A stretch of DNA of 64,000 nt, from NCBI GenBank assembly GCA_022376925.1, contig JAIOJX010000032.1, positions 204,720,939 through 204,784,938 on the forward strand, given 5' to 3'. Of the stretch, positions 38,020 through 50,915 are shown in pieces. The translations under genes were made by a program, and so were the position numbers. The notes below the pieces were generated by a model. That model did no database searches. It was not told the DNA's origin and worked only from the letters and a program-made list of their open reading frames with translations. This stretch comes from Tragulus kanchil (taxonomy: Eukaryota > Chordata > Mammalia > Artiodactyla > Tragulidae). How positions within the stretch are numbered: position 1 is the stretch's first letter; the number at the start of each line of letters is the position of its first letter.

Positions 38020-38275
38020 TTTTTCTTTTTTGTCTCTAAGTCATCGTTTATTTTTCATCCATCTTTATTCTTTGGCATGTGTGGGCCTCCCATCGCAGTG
38101 GCCCTCTTGTTGCAGAGCACCGGCTCTGGGCCCACACACTCCAGAGCGATGGCTCGTAATTGGACACACCGGTCCATCCATTCCTGGCATGTGGGATCTT
38201 CCCAGGCCAGGGATCAAACCAGTGCTCCTTGCACTGCCAGGCAAACTCTTTACCCACTGGACCACCAGGGAAGCC
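38020..38275 (-). mobile_element. CHR-type SINE, antisense, with target-site duplication
   Basis: Ends 'ccaccagggaagcccc' on the right and carries the reversed box B 'ggatcaaacc'. The flanks 'ccctcagaattctt' (38006-38019) and 'ccctcaggattctt' (38276-38289) form a 14-base target-site duplication with one mismatch. This copy has no C-rich extension. Confidence 0.85.
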
Positions 38276-38289
38276 CCCTCAGGATTCTT

Positions 38290-39110
38290 AACTTGAATCC
38301 TTTGACAGAACCATTCTCTTTCATTCTCCAAATTAATCAAATGATTTGTAATAACTCACAGATCACTTGCCCAGAGGGGTGATGAATCTGTCGGTGAAGA
38401 ATCTGCTTTCCCCTAGTCTCTGTTTGCCAAGAATGGGAAACTTCATAGTAAGTGAGGATGGGGGACTTCATCTACTACTCATACTTCGCCATCCAAGCCA
38501 AGTTTATTCGAACCTAGGCTTCATCTAGCTGATGTTTGCTTAAGCTTTGGAACTTGGAAAAGAGAGAAGCAAGGGGCTGTGAATAGGCTGAGGAAATGGA
38601 GAAAACTTTATATGATGCAAACCGTACTCTATTCATTGCCCTCAAATCCACCAGCTCACCAAACTATAGCTCCGAGTCATGAACGGTGAATATCCACACC
38701 TCTCATCCATTTCTAGCCCATTTGCCAAAAGAACCAGAGACTCATATGAAAAAATAATAAGAGAGAAAAAAAGAAGAAAGAAAGGAGAAAACAGAAGAGT
38801 TTCAAATTAAGTAATTTTAGATTGTATTTTTAGATAAGAACAATCCTGAGATCCTGAGGTGTTAATTTCTCACATCTGGTTTGAGGTTAACCTAGTTATA
38901 TTCTTATCAGGTATCTCTTTCCTCCTTTTTTTTTTTTTTTCCATTGGCTTCAGAATTCCCTCCAGGGAAGAAAGGGGTTTCACAGACATCAAATTATTAT
39001 TATTTTGCATAAAAAACCCCAATTACCCACAGGTAGTAGGGTATGGCCTCTACAAAGTTAATCCTTTCATTGCTGAAACTGTACAATTATATATTCTTAT
39101 TCTGCATTTA
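38290..39110. other. Unique non-coding stretch
   Basis: An A/G-rich part near 38750-38810 and a T run near 38926-38941. No gene is recognised. Confidence 0.5.
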
Positions 39111-39365
39111 ATACCTTTATTGAACGCCTACTATGTGCCAGTTAATGGAATCCGTAGTAAATAGACAAGCTTACATGAAGCTCACGGTCTAGTAATAAAG
39201 AAGAAAACAAAACATGTAAAGGTAAGTACTCGGTAAGTAATTAAAGTAGAGGGATATGTTGTGAGTAACTGTGTTGCTACTTTGGATTTGGGTGGAAGGA
39301 GGTGACATTTGTCATTCAAAGGACAAGGAACAGAGCATTCTGGGTGGAGTAAATGCTTCCCAATG
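39110..39365 (-). repeat. L2 LINE 3' end, antisense
   Basis: Reads 'tttattgaacgcctactatg', 'tgaagctcacggtctagt' and 'aggaggtgacatttgtcatt', the reverse of the L2 3' end. Duplicated at about 40204-40459. Confidence 0.7.
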
Positions 39366-41274
39366 TAAAGTACTGAAAAACATAACCTCGGAGCTCAGCA
39401 ACCCTCTGTCTTTGTAAGGTTCACTTCAAGCCCTCGTGTCTGAGTTACCAAAAATCATCTCCCCCTCTACTAGACCATGACACCTACCAACAAACCATCC
39501 ATCCCTCCCACAGACCATAAATACCAACTTTTGGATCAGTGCTACCACATTTGGAACTGTTCCAACCATTCCCCATTGAGTCCTTCAAACAGGACGTGGA
39601 TGGTTCTATTTCATTCTCACACCCTAACAACCCATGTGGATCCTTCCTACAGACAGATGCATGCTAACGTCAATAGCTGGTAAATTCTCTTTTGATGGCT
39701 TAAAGAGGCCTACATGAAAGCACTGAAAACCAGTAATGTAAACTGCCCTCAAGCAGGCTGTGATGTCTCCCAGAGCCGCCCCCCTCCCATCTTTTTTACA
39801 GGAATTTGAAAACAGGCACATTCCATTTTGCCCTTTGTTAGAGAGCTACTGACAATAAACAGAGTTCAACTGAGAATCTGTGATGTAAAACAGAACACCG
39901 AACAAACCAAGCTATCTCACCCCAAGTGACACTTTCCTGTATTTTGCAGATTTTCACAAAGGGCTTGAGCAAGTACATATGGGGAAATTTACCATGAACT
40001 AAACTCTCATAGTTTAGTTTCTTGAATTCTTAGTTATTTTGACTGCACTGGAGACCATCCCACAAGCCTTTATCAGAATCCACCCATCTTTAGTTCCCGT
40101 AAATATTATGTCTACACACAACTATGTGAACTATTTCAGAACTGGAATACTTTTCAGGCTGTGAAAGCTTGTTAATGGGATGTGAACTGGGAAAATATAG
40201 CAAAAGGCCTTTATTGAACGCCTACTATGTGCCAGTTAATGGAATCCGTAGTAAATAGACAAGCTTACATGAAGCTCACGGTCTAGTAATAAAGAAGAAA
40301 ACAAAACATGTAAAGGTAAGTACTCGGTAAGTAATTAAAGTAGAGGGATATGTTGTGAGTAACTGTGTTGCTACTTTGGATTTGGGTGGAAGGAGGTGAC
40401 ATTTGTCATTCAAAGGACAAGGAACAGAGCATTCTGGGTGGAGTAAATGCTTCCCAATGTAAAGTACTGAAAAACATAACCTCGGAGCTCAGCAACCCTC
40501 TGTCTTTGTAAGGTTCACTTCAAGCCCTCGTGTCTGAGTTACCAAAAATCATCTCCCCCTCTACTAGACCATGACACCTACCAACAAACCATCCATCCCT
40601 CCCACAGACCATAAATACCAACTTTTGGATCAGTGCTACCACATTTGGAACTGTTCCAACCATTCCCCATTGAGTCCTTCAAACAGGACGTGGATGGTTC
40701 TATTTCATTCTCACACCCTAACAACCCATGTGGATCCTTCCTACAGACAGATGCATGCTAACGTCAATAGCTGGTAAATTCTCTTTTGATGGCTTAAAGA
40801 GGCCTACATGAAAGCACTGAAAACCAGTAATGTAAACTGCCCTCAAGCAGGCTGTGATGTCTCCCAGAGCCGCCCCCCTCCCATCTTTTTTACAGGAATT
40901 TGAAAACAGGCACATTCCATTTTGCCCTTTGTTAGAGAGCTACTGACAATAAACAGAGTTCAACTGAGAATCTGTGATGTAAAACAGAACACCGAACAAA
41001 CCAAGCTATCTCACCCCAAGTGACACTTTCCTGTATTTTGCAGATTTTCACAAAGGGCTTGAGCAAGTACATATGGGGAAATTTACCATGAACTAAACTC
41101 TCATAGTTTAGTTTCTTGAATTCTTAGTTATTTTGACTGCACTGGAGACCATCCCACAAGCCTTTATCAGAATCCACCCATCTTTAGTTCCCGTAAATAT
41201 TATGTCTACACACAACTATGTGAACTATTTCAGAACTGGAATACTTTTCAGGCTGTGAAAGCTTGTTAATGGGA
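39114..41274 (+). repeat. Direct tandem duplication 12 (39114-40180 / 40208-41274)
   Basis: Two copies of 1067 bases, with no difference noticed. The 27-base filler (40181-40207) resembles the sequence that follows copy 2 (41275-41325: 'gaaacttaaatgggag..agcaaaaggc') but with deletions. That is what a low-quality contig end would look like. Confidence 0.93.
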
Positions 41275-41760
41275 ATGTCAGAAGAGCATTGAAACTTAAA
41301 TGGGAGAAAATTCAGTAGCAAAAGGCAAAGTGGGCTAGAGGATTATGTGTGTGTTGGGAGAAGAGGGTAGCTCAACCCTCAGAAACTGATTATTCAGCCC
41401 ATGCTTGATTATTTAAATCCAGCAGCCAGTGTACGCTGACACATTCTGCAGGGGCACTAGGGTGACTTTCATTACAGCAAGTAAAACACATGGAGTTCAG
41501 TTTTCAGAGATCATTCCTATTGTAGTTCGTACTAATTGTTCCAGGCAATGAGGCCCAGGGAAGCTGAGGCAGTGACTGTCCACTGCCAGTGACTCCTGGG
41601 AAAGAGCAAACATTCCTGCATTCTGGAGCAGAGGGCAAAATTCAATCTGCACGCAAACTTCTGATACAGGGACTGTCTTCTGATGTTGGCAGATCCAGCC
41701 TCTAGAAGAGTTGGGAAAAGACATCATAACATGGAAAGCATGGATTAAATATGAGTTGCT
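41275..41760. other. Unique non-coding stretch
   Basis: Nothing recognised apart from the target-site word of the following SINE. Confidence 0.5.
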
Positions 41761-42090
41761 GGCTTCCCCCGGTGGTCCAGTGGGTAAGGACACCGCCTTG
41801 CAGTGCAAGGGGCGCCGGTTCGATCCCTGGCCTGGGAAAATCCCACGTGCCGCGGAGCAGCTGGACCAATGTGTCCAACTACCAAGCCGGAGTTCTGGAG
41901 CGCCTGCGCCCAGAGCCGGCACTCTGAGACAACAGAGGCCACTGCAATGGGAGGCCCACAGGAGCCAAAGAACAAAGACGGATGAAAATAGAGAAATGAA
42001 AGACCAATAGAAGTGGCCCGCCCATCCCCCTCCCTCCCCACCTGACCCCCCAAAAGATAAATAAATAAATAAATTTAAAAATATATATAC
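41761..42090 (+). mobile_element. CHR-type SINE with C-rich 3' extension and target-site duplication
   Basis: Full-length: 'ggcttcccccggtggtccag', box B 'ggttcgatccctgg', 'gagccggcactctg', then the shared C-rich extension (about 42000-42050) and a terminal 'aaataaataaat'. The flanking 10-base word 'atgagttgct' occurs at 41751-41760 and 42091-42100. An antisense open frame of about 200 codons runs through it and is a shadow. Confidence 0.9.
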
Positions 42091-42268
42091 ATGAGTTGCT
42101 AGCATCGTACATATTTTCTGCCCCTGTCTCTCACTCTACAACACGACCGAATCTATGGACATCAGATCTAACTTCAAGTATCATATTGTCACAGAGAAAT
42201 TCCTTGAGCATCTTGACTGAATTAAGAATCTTTCAGAAACCCTTGTTCCATCCTAGGCACTAGATACC

Positions 42269-44551
42269 ATTTATAATAATATGTACTTATTTATAAAGCA
42301 ACTGGGCTACTATCTAAAAGATTAGTTCCAATGGTCCCATGGAAGAAAGTATGGAGATTCCTTAAAAAACTAAAAATAGAAGCACCATATGACCCAGCAG
42401 TCCCACTATTAGGCTTATACCCTGATGAAATCAAAATTGAAAGAAACACCTGTACCCCAATCTTCATTGCAGCACTCTATACAATAGCTAGAACATGGAA
42501 GCAACCTAGATGTCCATCGATGAATGAATGGATGAAAAAGCTCTGCTACATATGTCCAATGGAGTACTACTCAGCTGTAAAAAGAAATGCAGAAGAATCA
42601 GCCCTAATGAGGTGGATGGATCTAGAACCTATCATAAAAAGTGAAGTCAGTCAAAAAGAGAAAGTACAGTATACTAACACACATATATGGAATCTAGTAA
42701 GAGGGTAATGGTAAAACATGCAGTGAAGCGATGGAAAAACGGGCATAGAGAACAGACATATGGACATTGTGGGGTATGAATAGTGGGTGGGAGGCATAGA
42801 GGGAGTAACATGGAAACCTATACTATCATATGTGAAAGAGATAGCTATGGTCATTGCCCTGTGGGAATAGGAGATCCTGCAGGGGTGGGGTGCGATGGCC
42901 TGAAGAGGTGGGATGGGGGGTACTGGGAGGAGGAGGGTGCCAGGGATATGCATATGACTGATCTGGGAACATATATGTCTGTGAACAACAAAACTCTGTA
43001 AAAGTAAAAAGCAAAATTAAAAAAAAATTCTAAAGACCTTAATAGTTAAGGCAGAGAAGTAACTTAAAAAAAAAAAAAAAAAAAAAACACAAACAGATTA
43101 GTTCCACAAGGATAGGAATTTTGGTTTTTGTTCACTGTAGGACCCTCAAGCATCTAGTGAAGCCCTGGTGTTGGTCACTAAGTGGTGATTGAGTGTGTTT
43201 GGGGTCTAGCTGCCCCTTTGAGGAAGGCAAAAACTGTGCCTGTTGTACTCCTCGTCGACTCTCTAGCCCCTAACACAGTGTCTGACCAAATAAATGCGGC
43301 TCTGAAAGTACTTCTCGAGTACATGGAAATAACAATAGCTGATACTGGTTGAGCACTTGTTCAGGGATTATGTTCAGTGCATTACAGATACTTTGTTTTT
43401 CAAAAAGTATAACTGGTTGAGCACTTATTTATAATAATATGTACTTATTTATAAAGCAACTGGGCTACTATCTAAAAGATTAGTTCCAATGGTCCCATGG
43501 AAGAAAGTATGGAGATTCCTTAAAAAACTAAAAATAGAAGCACCATATGACCCAGCAGTCCCACTATTAGGCTTATACCCTGATGAAATCAAAATTGAAA
43601 GAAACACCTGTACCCCAATCTTCATTGCAGCACTCTATACAATAGCTAGAACATGGAAGCAACCTAGATGTCCATCGATGAATGAATGGATGAAAAAGCT
43701 CTGCTACATATGTCCAATGGAGTACTACTCAGCTGTAAAAAGAAATGCAGAAGAATCAGCCCTAATGAGGTGGATGGATCTAGAACCTATCATAAAAAGT
43801 GAAGTCAGTCAAAAAGAGAAAGTACAGTATACTAACACACATATATGGAATCTAGTAAGAGGGTAATGGTAAAACATGCAGTGAAGCGATGGAAAAACGG
43901 GCATAGAGAACAGACATATGGACATTGTGGGGTATGAATAGTGGGTGGGAGGCATAGAGGGAGTAACATGGAAACCTATACTATCATATGTGAAAGAGAT
44001 AGCTATGGTCATTGCCCTGTGGGAATAGGAGATCCTGCAGGGGTGGGGTGCGATGGCCTGAAGAGGTGGGATGGGGGGTACTGGGAGGGAGGAGGGTGCC
44101 AGGGATATGCATATGACTGATCTGGGAACATACATGTCTGTGAACAACAAAACTCTGTAAAAGTAAAAAGCAAAATTAAAAAAAAATTCTAAAGACCTTA
44201 ATAGTTAAGGCAGAGAAGTAACTTAAAAAAAAAAAAAAAAAAAAAACACAAACAGATTAGTTCCACAAGGATAGGAATTTTGGTTTTTGTTCACTGTAGG
44301 ACCCTCAAGCATCTAGTGAAGCCCTGGTGTTGGTCACTAAGTGGTGATTGAGTGTGTTTGGGGTCTAGCTGCCCCTTTGAGGAAGGCAAAAACTGTGCCT
44401 GTTGTACTCCTCGTCGACTCTCTAGCCCCTAACACAGTGTCTGACCAAATAAATGCGGCTCTGAAAGTACTTCTCGAGTACATGGAAATAACAATAGCTG
44501 ATACTGGTTGAGCACTTGTTCAGGGATTATGTTCAGTGCATTACAGATACT
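42269..44551 (+). repeat. Direct tandem duplication 13 (42269-43392 / 43427-44551)
   Basis: Two copies of about 1.124 kb carrying the L1 insertion, with a 34-base filler that partly repeats 'actggttgagcactt' from the copy's own end. Differences are a few substitutions and an extra 'g' in 'ggaggaggag'. Confidence 0.92.
42331..43094 (+). mobile_element. 5'-truncated L1 with ORF2 C-terminus and apparent 3' transduction
   Basis: An open frame of about 125 codons translates to the L1 ORF2 C-terminal region (FLKKLKIEAPYDPAVPLLGL, then NTCTPIFIAALYTIARTWKQ and MEYYSAVKR). A G-rich 3' UTR follows, ending '..gcaaaatt' plus 9 As. Then come 38 non-L1 bases (43028-43065) and a second A run of 22 (43066-43087). 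The 12-base word 'agattagttcca' flanks the whole unit (42319-42330 and 43095-43106). The insertion therefore includes the 38 bases, as in L1 3' transduction. The endonuclease and reverse-transcriptase parts are missing, so it is dead. Duplicated by the surrounding tandem copy. Confidence 0.88.
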
Positions 44552-46470
44552 GTTATGCTATTTAATATTCACCAAAATTCAATAATATAAGTATATAATG
44601 CCATTTTGGTTGAATAGGTTCAGTAATTAAAACAATAATAATGATCTTATTTACACAGCTTTGTAAAGCAACTATACTCCAATGAAAGTTAATTTAAGAA
44701 ATAATGATCTCATAATTTTCTAATCCACAACAGATAATTGGACTAAATTTTCTCCCCAGTATAGTAGGCAGTGCCCTGGTAACCTGACTAAATACATTTA
44801 TTTCCCGGTGCTACTCTCTGGTAGCTGGTGAGAGAGAGACTCAATCTCAGGGGACTTCATTATGCTTAAATTGCTTAGAATTAAATTATAGCCTCAGTTC
44901 CTATTCACACTGGGCTTTTGAGGGAAACATATATACTATATATCATTCCCTCAGAGAAAGAGAGAGGAGAGAGGGTGTTGGTTGCATTATATTCACATGC
45001 AACCACAGAATATGAAGAGATTCTACTTCTGCCAGATGAATTGGAAATAGGAAAATATTACTGGCCAAATCTTGCCCAAAATGCTGGTTAAACTGGCTGT
45101 GCCAGTGTCTCCTGCACCTGCCAGGGATACCAGTTGGAAGGCAGGCTTGTTCCCTCCTCTGGGAAATTTGCCAGTTTCCAACATTCACCTCCATCTGATC
45201 TGGCTGAATCAGGTATAAGGCAGTGATTGATCCCATCTCCTTGGGTCAAACCTGAAGTGTTTGGGTGAGTGGGGCATGGGCCAAACAAGATCAGACCACC
45301 TAGAAACAAACTGACCTGCCCCAGCGTGGAAGTATTTCCAAAGGGATTACTCAATGTATTATATCCCCACAAGGATAGGAATTTTGGTTTTTGTTCACTG
45401 TAGGACCCTCAAGCATCTAGTGAAGCCCTGGTGTTGGTCACTAAGTGGTGATTGAGTGTGTTTGGGGTCTAGCTGCCCCTTTGAGGAAGGCAAAAACTGT
45501 GCCTGTTGTACTCCTCGTCGACTCTCTAGCCCCTAACACAGTGTCTGACCAAATAAATGCGGCTCTGAAAGTACTTCTCGAGTACATGGAAATAACAATA
45601 GCTGATACTGGTTGAGCACTTGTTCAGGGATTATGTTCAGTGCATTACAGATACTGTTATGCTATTTAATATTCACCAAAATTCAATAATATAAGTATAT
45701 AATGCCATTTTGGTTGAATAGGTTCAGTAATTAAAACAATAATAATGATCTTATTTACACAGCTTTGTAAAGCAACTATACTCCAATGAAAGTTAATTTA
45801 AGAAATAATGATCTCATAATTTTCTAATCCACAACAGATAATTGGACTAAATTTTCTCCCCAGTATAGTAGGCAGTGCCCTGGTAACCTGACTAAATACA
45901 TTTATTTCCCGGTGCTACTCTCTGGTAGCTGGTGAGAGAGAGACTCAATCTCAGGGGACTTCATTATGCTTAAATTGCTTAGAATTAAATTATAGCCTCA
46001 GTTCCTATTCACACTGGGCTTTTGAGGGAAACATATATACTATATATCATTCCCTCAGAGAAAGAGAGAGGAGAGAGGGTGTTGGTTGCATTATATTCAC
46101 ATGCAACCACAGAATATGAAGAGATTCTACTTCTGCCAGATGAATTGGAAATAGGAAAATATTACTGGCCAAATCTTGCCCAAAATGCTGGTTAAACTGG
46201 CTGTGCCAGTGTCTCCTGCACCTGCCAGGGATACCAGTTGGAAGGCAGGCTTGTTCCCTCCTCTGGGAAATTTGCCAGTTTCCAACATTCACCTCCATCT
46301 GATCTGGCTGAATCAGGTATAAGGCAGTGATTGATCCCATCTCCTTGGGTCAAACCTGAAGTGTTTGGGTGAGTGGGGCATGGGCCAAACAAGATCAGAC
46401 CACCTAGAAACAAACTGACCTGCCCCAGCGTGGAAGTATTTCCAAAGGGATTACTCAATGTATTATATCC
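44263..46470 (+). repeat. Direct tandem duplication 14 (44263-45366 / 45367-46470)
   Basis: Two directly abutting copies of 1104 bases, joined at the shared 'ccccac'. The first part also appears at 43103-43392, so it is present three times. Contents are L2/MIR remnants, a short L1 end at about 44651-44705 ('aagcaactatactccaatga') and unique DNA. Confidence 0.93.
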
Positions 46471-46474
46471 CCAC

Positions 46475-46928
46475 TACCAGGAACTGATCTGATGAGATTA
46501 TATTACTCTCCTTTGCCCAAGAAATCAGTGACCCGAAGGTACATAATGCAGGAAGCAGTCAGTTTAATCAGGAAACTCAAACGGTGCCTGAGTCAGATTT
46601 TTACCTCTCTTTGATGTCTCTGTCAGCTCCTCACCACTATCAACACCACTCCATGGAGAATGAAGAATGAATAGAGCTGTCAAAGGAAGAGAGAAATAAA
46701 GACAAAATGAGGCGTTTTCATAAACATACCTATGTTCAACTCTCCAGTCCATGTTCTTTTGACTTTTTGAGTATTAAAATGTCCTCTCATTTATGAAATT
46801 ATGATGTTGACTGTTGTCACTTGGTAAAATTAAAAGTTGGCAACCTATGTCAGTTTGCCAACTTTTAAAAAGCTTTGCTGGTCTTTGATATTGAACAGTG
46901 TGGGAATCTGTGGGTTACCGTGCAATAG
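46475..46928. other. Unique non-coding stretch
   Basis: Contains one AP-1 consensus TGAGTCA near 46589. No coding or transposon signal is seen. Confidence 0.5.
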
Positions 46929-49072
46929 TGCCCTCTAAGGCTCTGGGCGAGGATGGAGAGAAGAGTCTCCCCCTGCACGTGTGAACAGAGCACAGGTGTG
47001 CTGGGTGGGCTCTTGGGTCCTCTGTCAGCACCCTGCACACCTGTGACGACTGGCTTTGAATAAGATAGATAGCCTCTCTGGGCTCCCAGCAACTCGCTTC
47101 TCAGACTCACTCAAGAATCCAGTGCTCCGGTGTAGTCCCATCTGATAACTTCATTTATGTTCTACTTTAGTTTTACTACTCATAAAACAATCTGTATTCT
47201 AAAGCTAAGACCTGAAGAGAGAGGCAAATGCTTACTCCAAAGGCATCTGTCCCTGAAAATGGATATTTTTAGGAATGGTGAGGGAGCATGACTTGATCTG
47301 GGGTGTGTGTGTGTGTGTGTAGTCGCTCTGTCATGTCTGACTCTTTGCGACGCCATGGACTGTAGCCCGCCAGACTCGCTGTCTATGGGATTCTCCAGGC
47401 AAGAATACTGGAGTGGGTTGCCATTCCCTCCTCCAAGAAATCTTCCCAACCCAGGGATCTAACCCAGATCTCCCACTTTGCAGGCAGATTCTTTACCATC
47501 TGAACCACCAGGGACGCCTGTGCCTTGATATAAGACATACCAGATCACACACGTGGGGATTCATCTGGCCTGCCTGTGAATTACACCCCTCAAGCCCACC
47601 TTGACACTGATGTATTTACAGATCACTTCATCTTATATGACATTTTTTAACTGGAAAATGCCTTGTGCCTTACAGTTTTTGATGCTCTTTCACAAGAATT
47701 ACCTAGAGTGAGCTTCATAACAGTCCTAAGACGTAAGCAGGGCAGGTAATAATGTCTTCCTTTTTTACAACTAAGGAAAGTCAAACTTGAGGAATGTGAA
47801 CTAACAAGTTAAATTCAGTCATGGTTAGGGTGTGAAAGAGATCCGGTATGCACTTGGGCCTAGGAAAGCCAGGTAGGTCATTGGTCCTACACCTTCTGGT
47901 CTGGGTCAAGGCTTCTTTGCTATGGAAACCCAGTGGGCAGAGGGTCCACTCAGCACTAAGGCAGGAAGTGTTGGGGAAAACTGTACCCATTAAGAAATAA
48001 TGCCCTCTAAGGCTCTGGGCGAGGATGGAGAGAAGAGTCTCCCCCTGCACGTGTGAACAGAGCACAGGTGTGCTGGGTGGGCTCTTGGGTCCTCTGTCAG
48101 CACCCTGCACACCTGTGACGACTGGCTTTGAATAAGATAGATAGCCTCTCTGGGCTCCCAGCAACTCGCTTCTCAGACTCACTCAAGAATCCAGTGCTCC
48201 GGTGTAGTCCCATCTGATAACTTCATTTATGTTCTACTTTAGTTTTACTACTCATAAAACAATCTGTATTCTAAAGCTAAGACCTGAAGAGAGAGGCAAA
48301 TGCTTACTCCAAAGGCATCTGTCCCTGAAAATGGATATTTTTAGGAATGGTGAGGGAGCATGACTTGATCTGGGGTGTGTGTGTGTGTGTGTAGTCGCTC
48401 TGTCATGTCTGACTCTTTGCGACGCCATGGACTGTAGCCCGCCAGACTCGCTGTCTATGGGATTCTCCAGGCAAGAATACTGGAGTGGGTTGCCATTCCC
48501 TCCTCCAAGAAATCTTCCCAACCCAGGGATCTAACCCAGATCTCCCACTTTGCAGGCAGATTCTTTACCATCTGAACCACCAGGGACGCCTGTGCCTTGA
48601 TATAAGACATACCAGATCACACACGTGGGGATTCATCTGGCCTGCCTGTGAATTACACCCCTCAAGCCCACCTTGACACTGATGTATTTACAGATCACTT
48701 CATCTTATATGACATTTTTTAACTGGAAAATGCCTTGTGCCTTACAGTTTTTGATGCTCTTTCACAAGAATTACCTAGAGTGAGCTTCATAACAGTCCTA
48801 AGACGTAAGCAGGGCAGGTAATAATGTCTTCCTTTTTTACAACTAAGGAAAGTCAAACTTGAGGAATGTGAACTAACAAGTTAAATTCAGTCATGGTTAG
48901 GGTGTGAAAGAGATCCGGTATGCACTTGGGCCTAGGAAAGCCAGGTAGGTCATTGGTCCTACACCTTCTGGTCTGGGTCAAGGCTTCTTTGCTATGGAAA
49001 CCCAGTGGGCAGAGGGTCCACTCAGCACTAAGGCAGGAAGTGTTGGGGAAAACTGTACCCATTAAGAATAAT
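46929..49072 (+). repeat. Direct tandem duplication 15 (46929-48000 / 48001-49072)
   Basis: Two abutting copies of 1072 bases, no clear difference apart from an A run at the join. Contents are unique DNA, a TG microsatellite, a reversed Bov-tA and a MIR-like stretch. Confidence 0.93.
47303..47518 (-). mobile_element. Bov-tA SINE, antisense, with TG microsatellite
   Basis: A TG run (47303-47320) leads into 'agtcgctctgtcatgtctga' and ends 'ccaccagggacgcc', the reversed Bov-tA. Duplicated at 48375-48590. Confidence 0.9.
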
Positions 49073-50915
49073 CTAGGGGCTTCCCTGGTGGCCCAGTGGG
49101 TAAAGAGTCTGCCTTGCAGTGCAAGGGGCACCGGTTTGATCCCTGGCCCGGGAAGATCCCACGTGCCACAGAGCAACTGAGCTGGTGTGTCCAATTACGA
49201 GCCAATGCTCTGGAGCGCATGTGCCCAGAGCCGGTGCTCTGCAAGGAGAAAGGTCACTGCAATGGGAGGTCCACACAGGCCAAAGAACAAAGATGGATGA
49301 AAATAAATAAATAAATAAATAAACAATAAAAGGAGGCCAAAATTGAAAATAATTTAGTCTTTGTACACCATTCGGTATTTCCACAGTGCCAATTAATGAT
49401 CACTATATCACACAATGCTCTTAGGTCATAAACACATGGGATTGATGAGTTCTCCAGACCCCATTTTATAGATGAGGAAGTAGGCTGGGGAGATTAATGG
49501 TCTTGTGGTTTGAAGAAATCAGAGTCTAGTAGGACATCACAGTCTTTACATCAAACTTGGTTGGCTAAATGGAGCGACTCAGTCAAACTGGGCAGGAAGG
49601 GTCTGTGCCTGTGTACATGTGCATGTGAGCACATATGAAACTAACTGCTGCTTTCAGTACCATCAAAACTATAATCAGTCTGGTATTCCCTGAATTAAAC
49701 ACTCCCTGGGCTACACACCATGGCCTACAACTATGTTTGGGTCCAAAGGACAAAAAAGAAAGAACTAAGAATAAAGGTATTATGCCCGGTAGATGGAAAA
49801 AAAGACATGGAAGATTTAAAGTTATAACTGATGCCCTTTCACAAGAATTACCTAGAGTGAGCTTCATAACAGTCCTAAGACGTAAGCAGGGCAGGTAATA
49901 ATGTCTTCCTTTTTTACAACTAAGGAAAGTCAAACTTGAGGAATGTGAACTAACAAGTTAAATTCAGTCATGGTTAGGGTGTGAAAGAGATCCGGTATGC
50001 ACTTGGGCCTAGGAAAGCCAGGTAGGTCATTGGTCCTACACCTTCTGGTCTGGGTCAAGGCTTCTTTGCTATGGAAACCCAGTGGGCAGAGGGTCCACTC
50101 AGCACTAAGGCAGGAAGTGTTGGGGAAAACTGTACCCATTAAGAATAATCTAGGGGCTTCCCTGGTGGCCCAGTGGGTAAAGAGTCTGCCTTGCAGTGCA
50201 AGGGGCACCGGTTTGATCCCTGGCCCGGGAAGATCCCACGTGCCACAGAGCAACTGAGCTGGTGTGTCCAATTACGAGCCAATGCTCTGGAGCGCATGTG
50301 CCCAGAGCCGGTGCTCTGCAAGGAGAAAGGTCACTGCAATGGGAGGTCCACACAGGCCAAAGAACAAAGATGGATGAAAATAAATAAATAAATAAATAAA
50401 CAATAAAAGGAGGCCAAAATTGAAAATAATTTAGTCTTTGTACACCATTCGGTATTTCCACAGTGCCAATTAATGATCACTATATCACACAATGCTCTTA
50501 GGTCATAAACACATGGGATTGATGAGTTCTCCAGACCCCATTTTATAGATGAGGAAGTAGGCTGGGGAGATTAATGGTCTTGTGGTTTGAAGAAATCAGA
50601 GTCTAGTAGGACATCACAGTCTTTACATCAAACTTGGTTGGCTAAATGGAGCGACTCAGTCAAACTGGGCAGGAAGGGTCTGTGCCTGTGTACATGTGCA
50701 TGTGAGCACATATGAAACTAACTGCTGCTTTCAGTACCATCAAAACTATAATCAGTCTGGTATTCCCTGAATTAAACACTCCCTGGGCTACACACCATGG
50801 CCTACAACTATGTTTGGGTCCAAAGAACAAAAAAGAAAGAACTAAGAATAAAGGTATTATGCCCGGGAGATGGAAAAAAAGACATGGAAGATTTAAAGTT
50901 ATAACTGATGCCCTT
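48759..50915 (+). repeat. Direct tandem duplication 16 (48759-49835 / 49836-50915)
   Basis: Two copies of 1077 bases. Its first ~310 bases are already the second copy from duplication 15, so that stretch exists three times. A few substitutions (e.g. ggacaaaa/gaacaaaa) separate the copies. Contents are a MIR-like end, a CHR-type SINE and unique DNA. Confidence 0.92.
49078..49332 (+). mobile_element. CHR-type SINE
   Basis: 'ggcttccctggtggcccagt', box B 'ggtttgatccctgg', then 'ggccaaagaacaaagatgg' and directly 'aaataaataaat' without the C-rich extension. Duplicated at about 50155-50409. Confidence 0.88.

Noticed and set aside
41761..41840. tRNA genes at SINE heads
   Set aside because: Box A/B-like words occur in every tRNA-derived SINE here, and none forms a full cloverleaf with an acceptor stem.
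41497..42105. 202-codon minus-strand open frame
   Set aside because: It runs through an antisense CHR-type SINE. The same peptide pattern appears at 7.2, 8.4, 21.6 and 49.1 kb, so it is a transposon shadow.
42331..42708. 125-codon open frame as a host gene
   Set aside because: It is the C-terminus of L1 ORF2 inside a truncated, TSD-flanked insertion.
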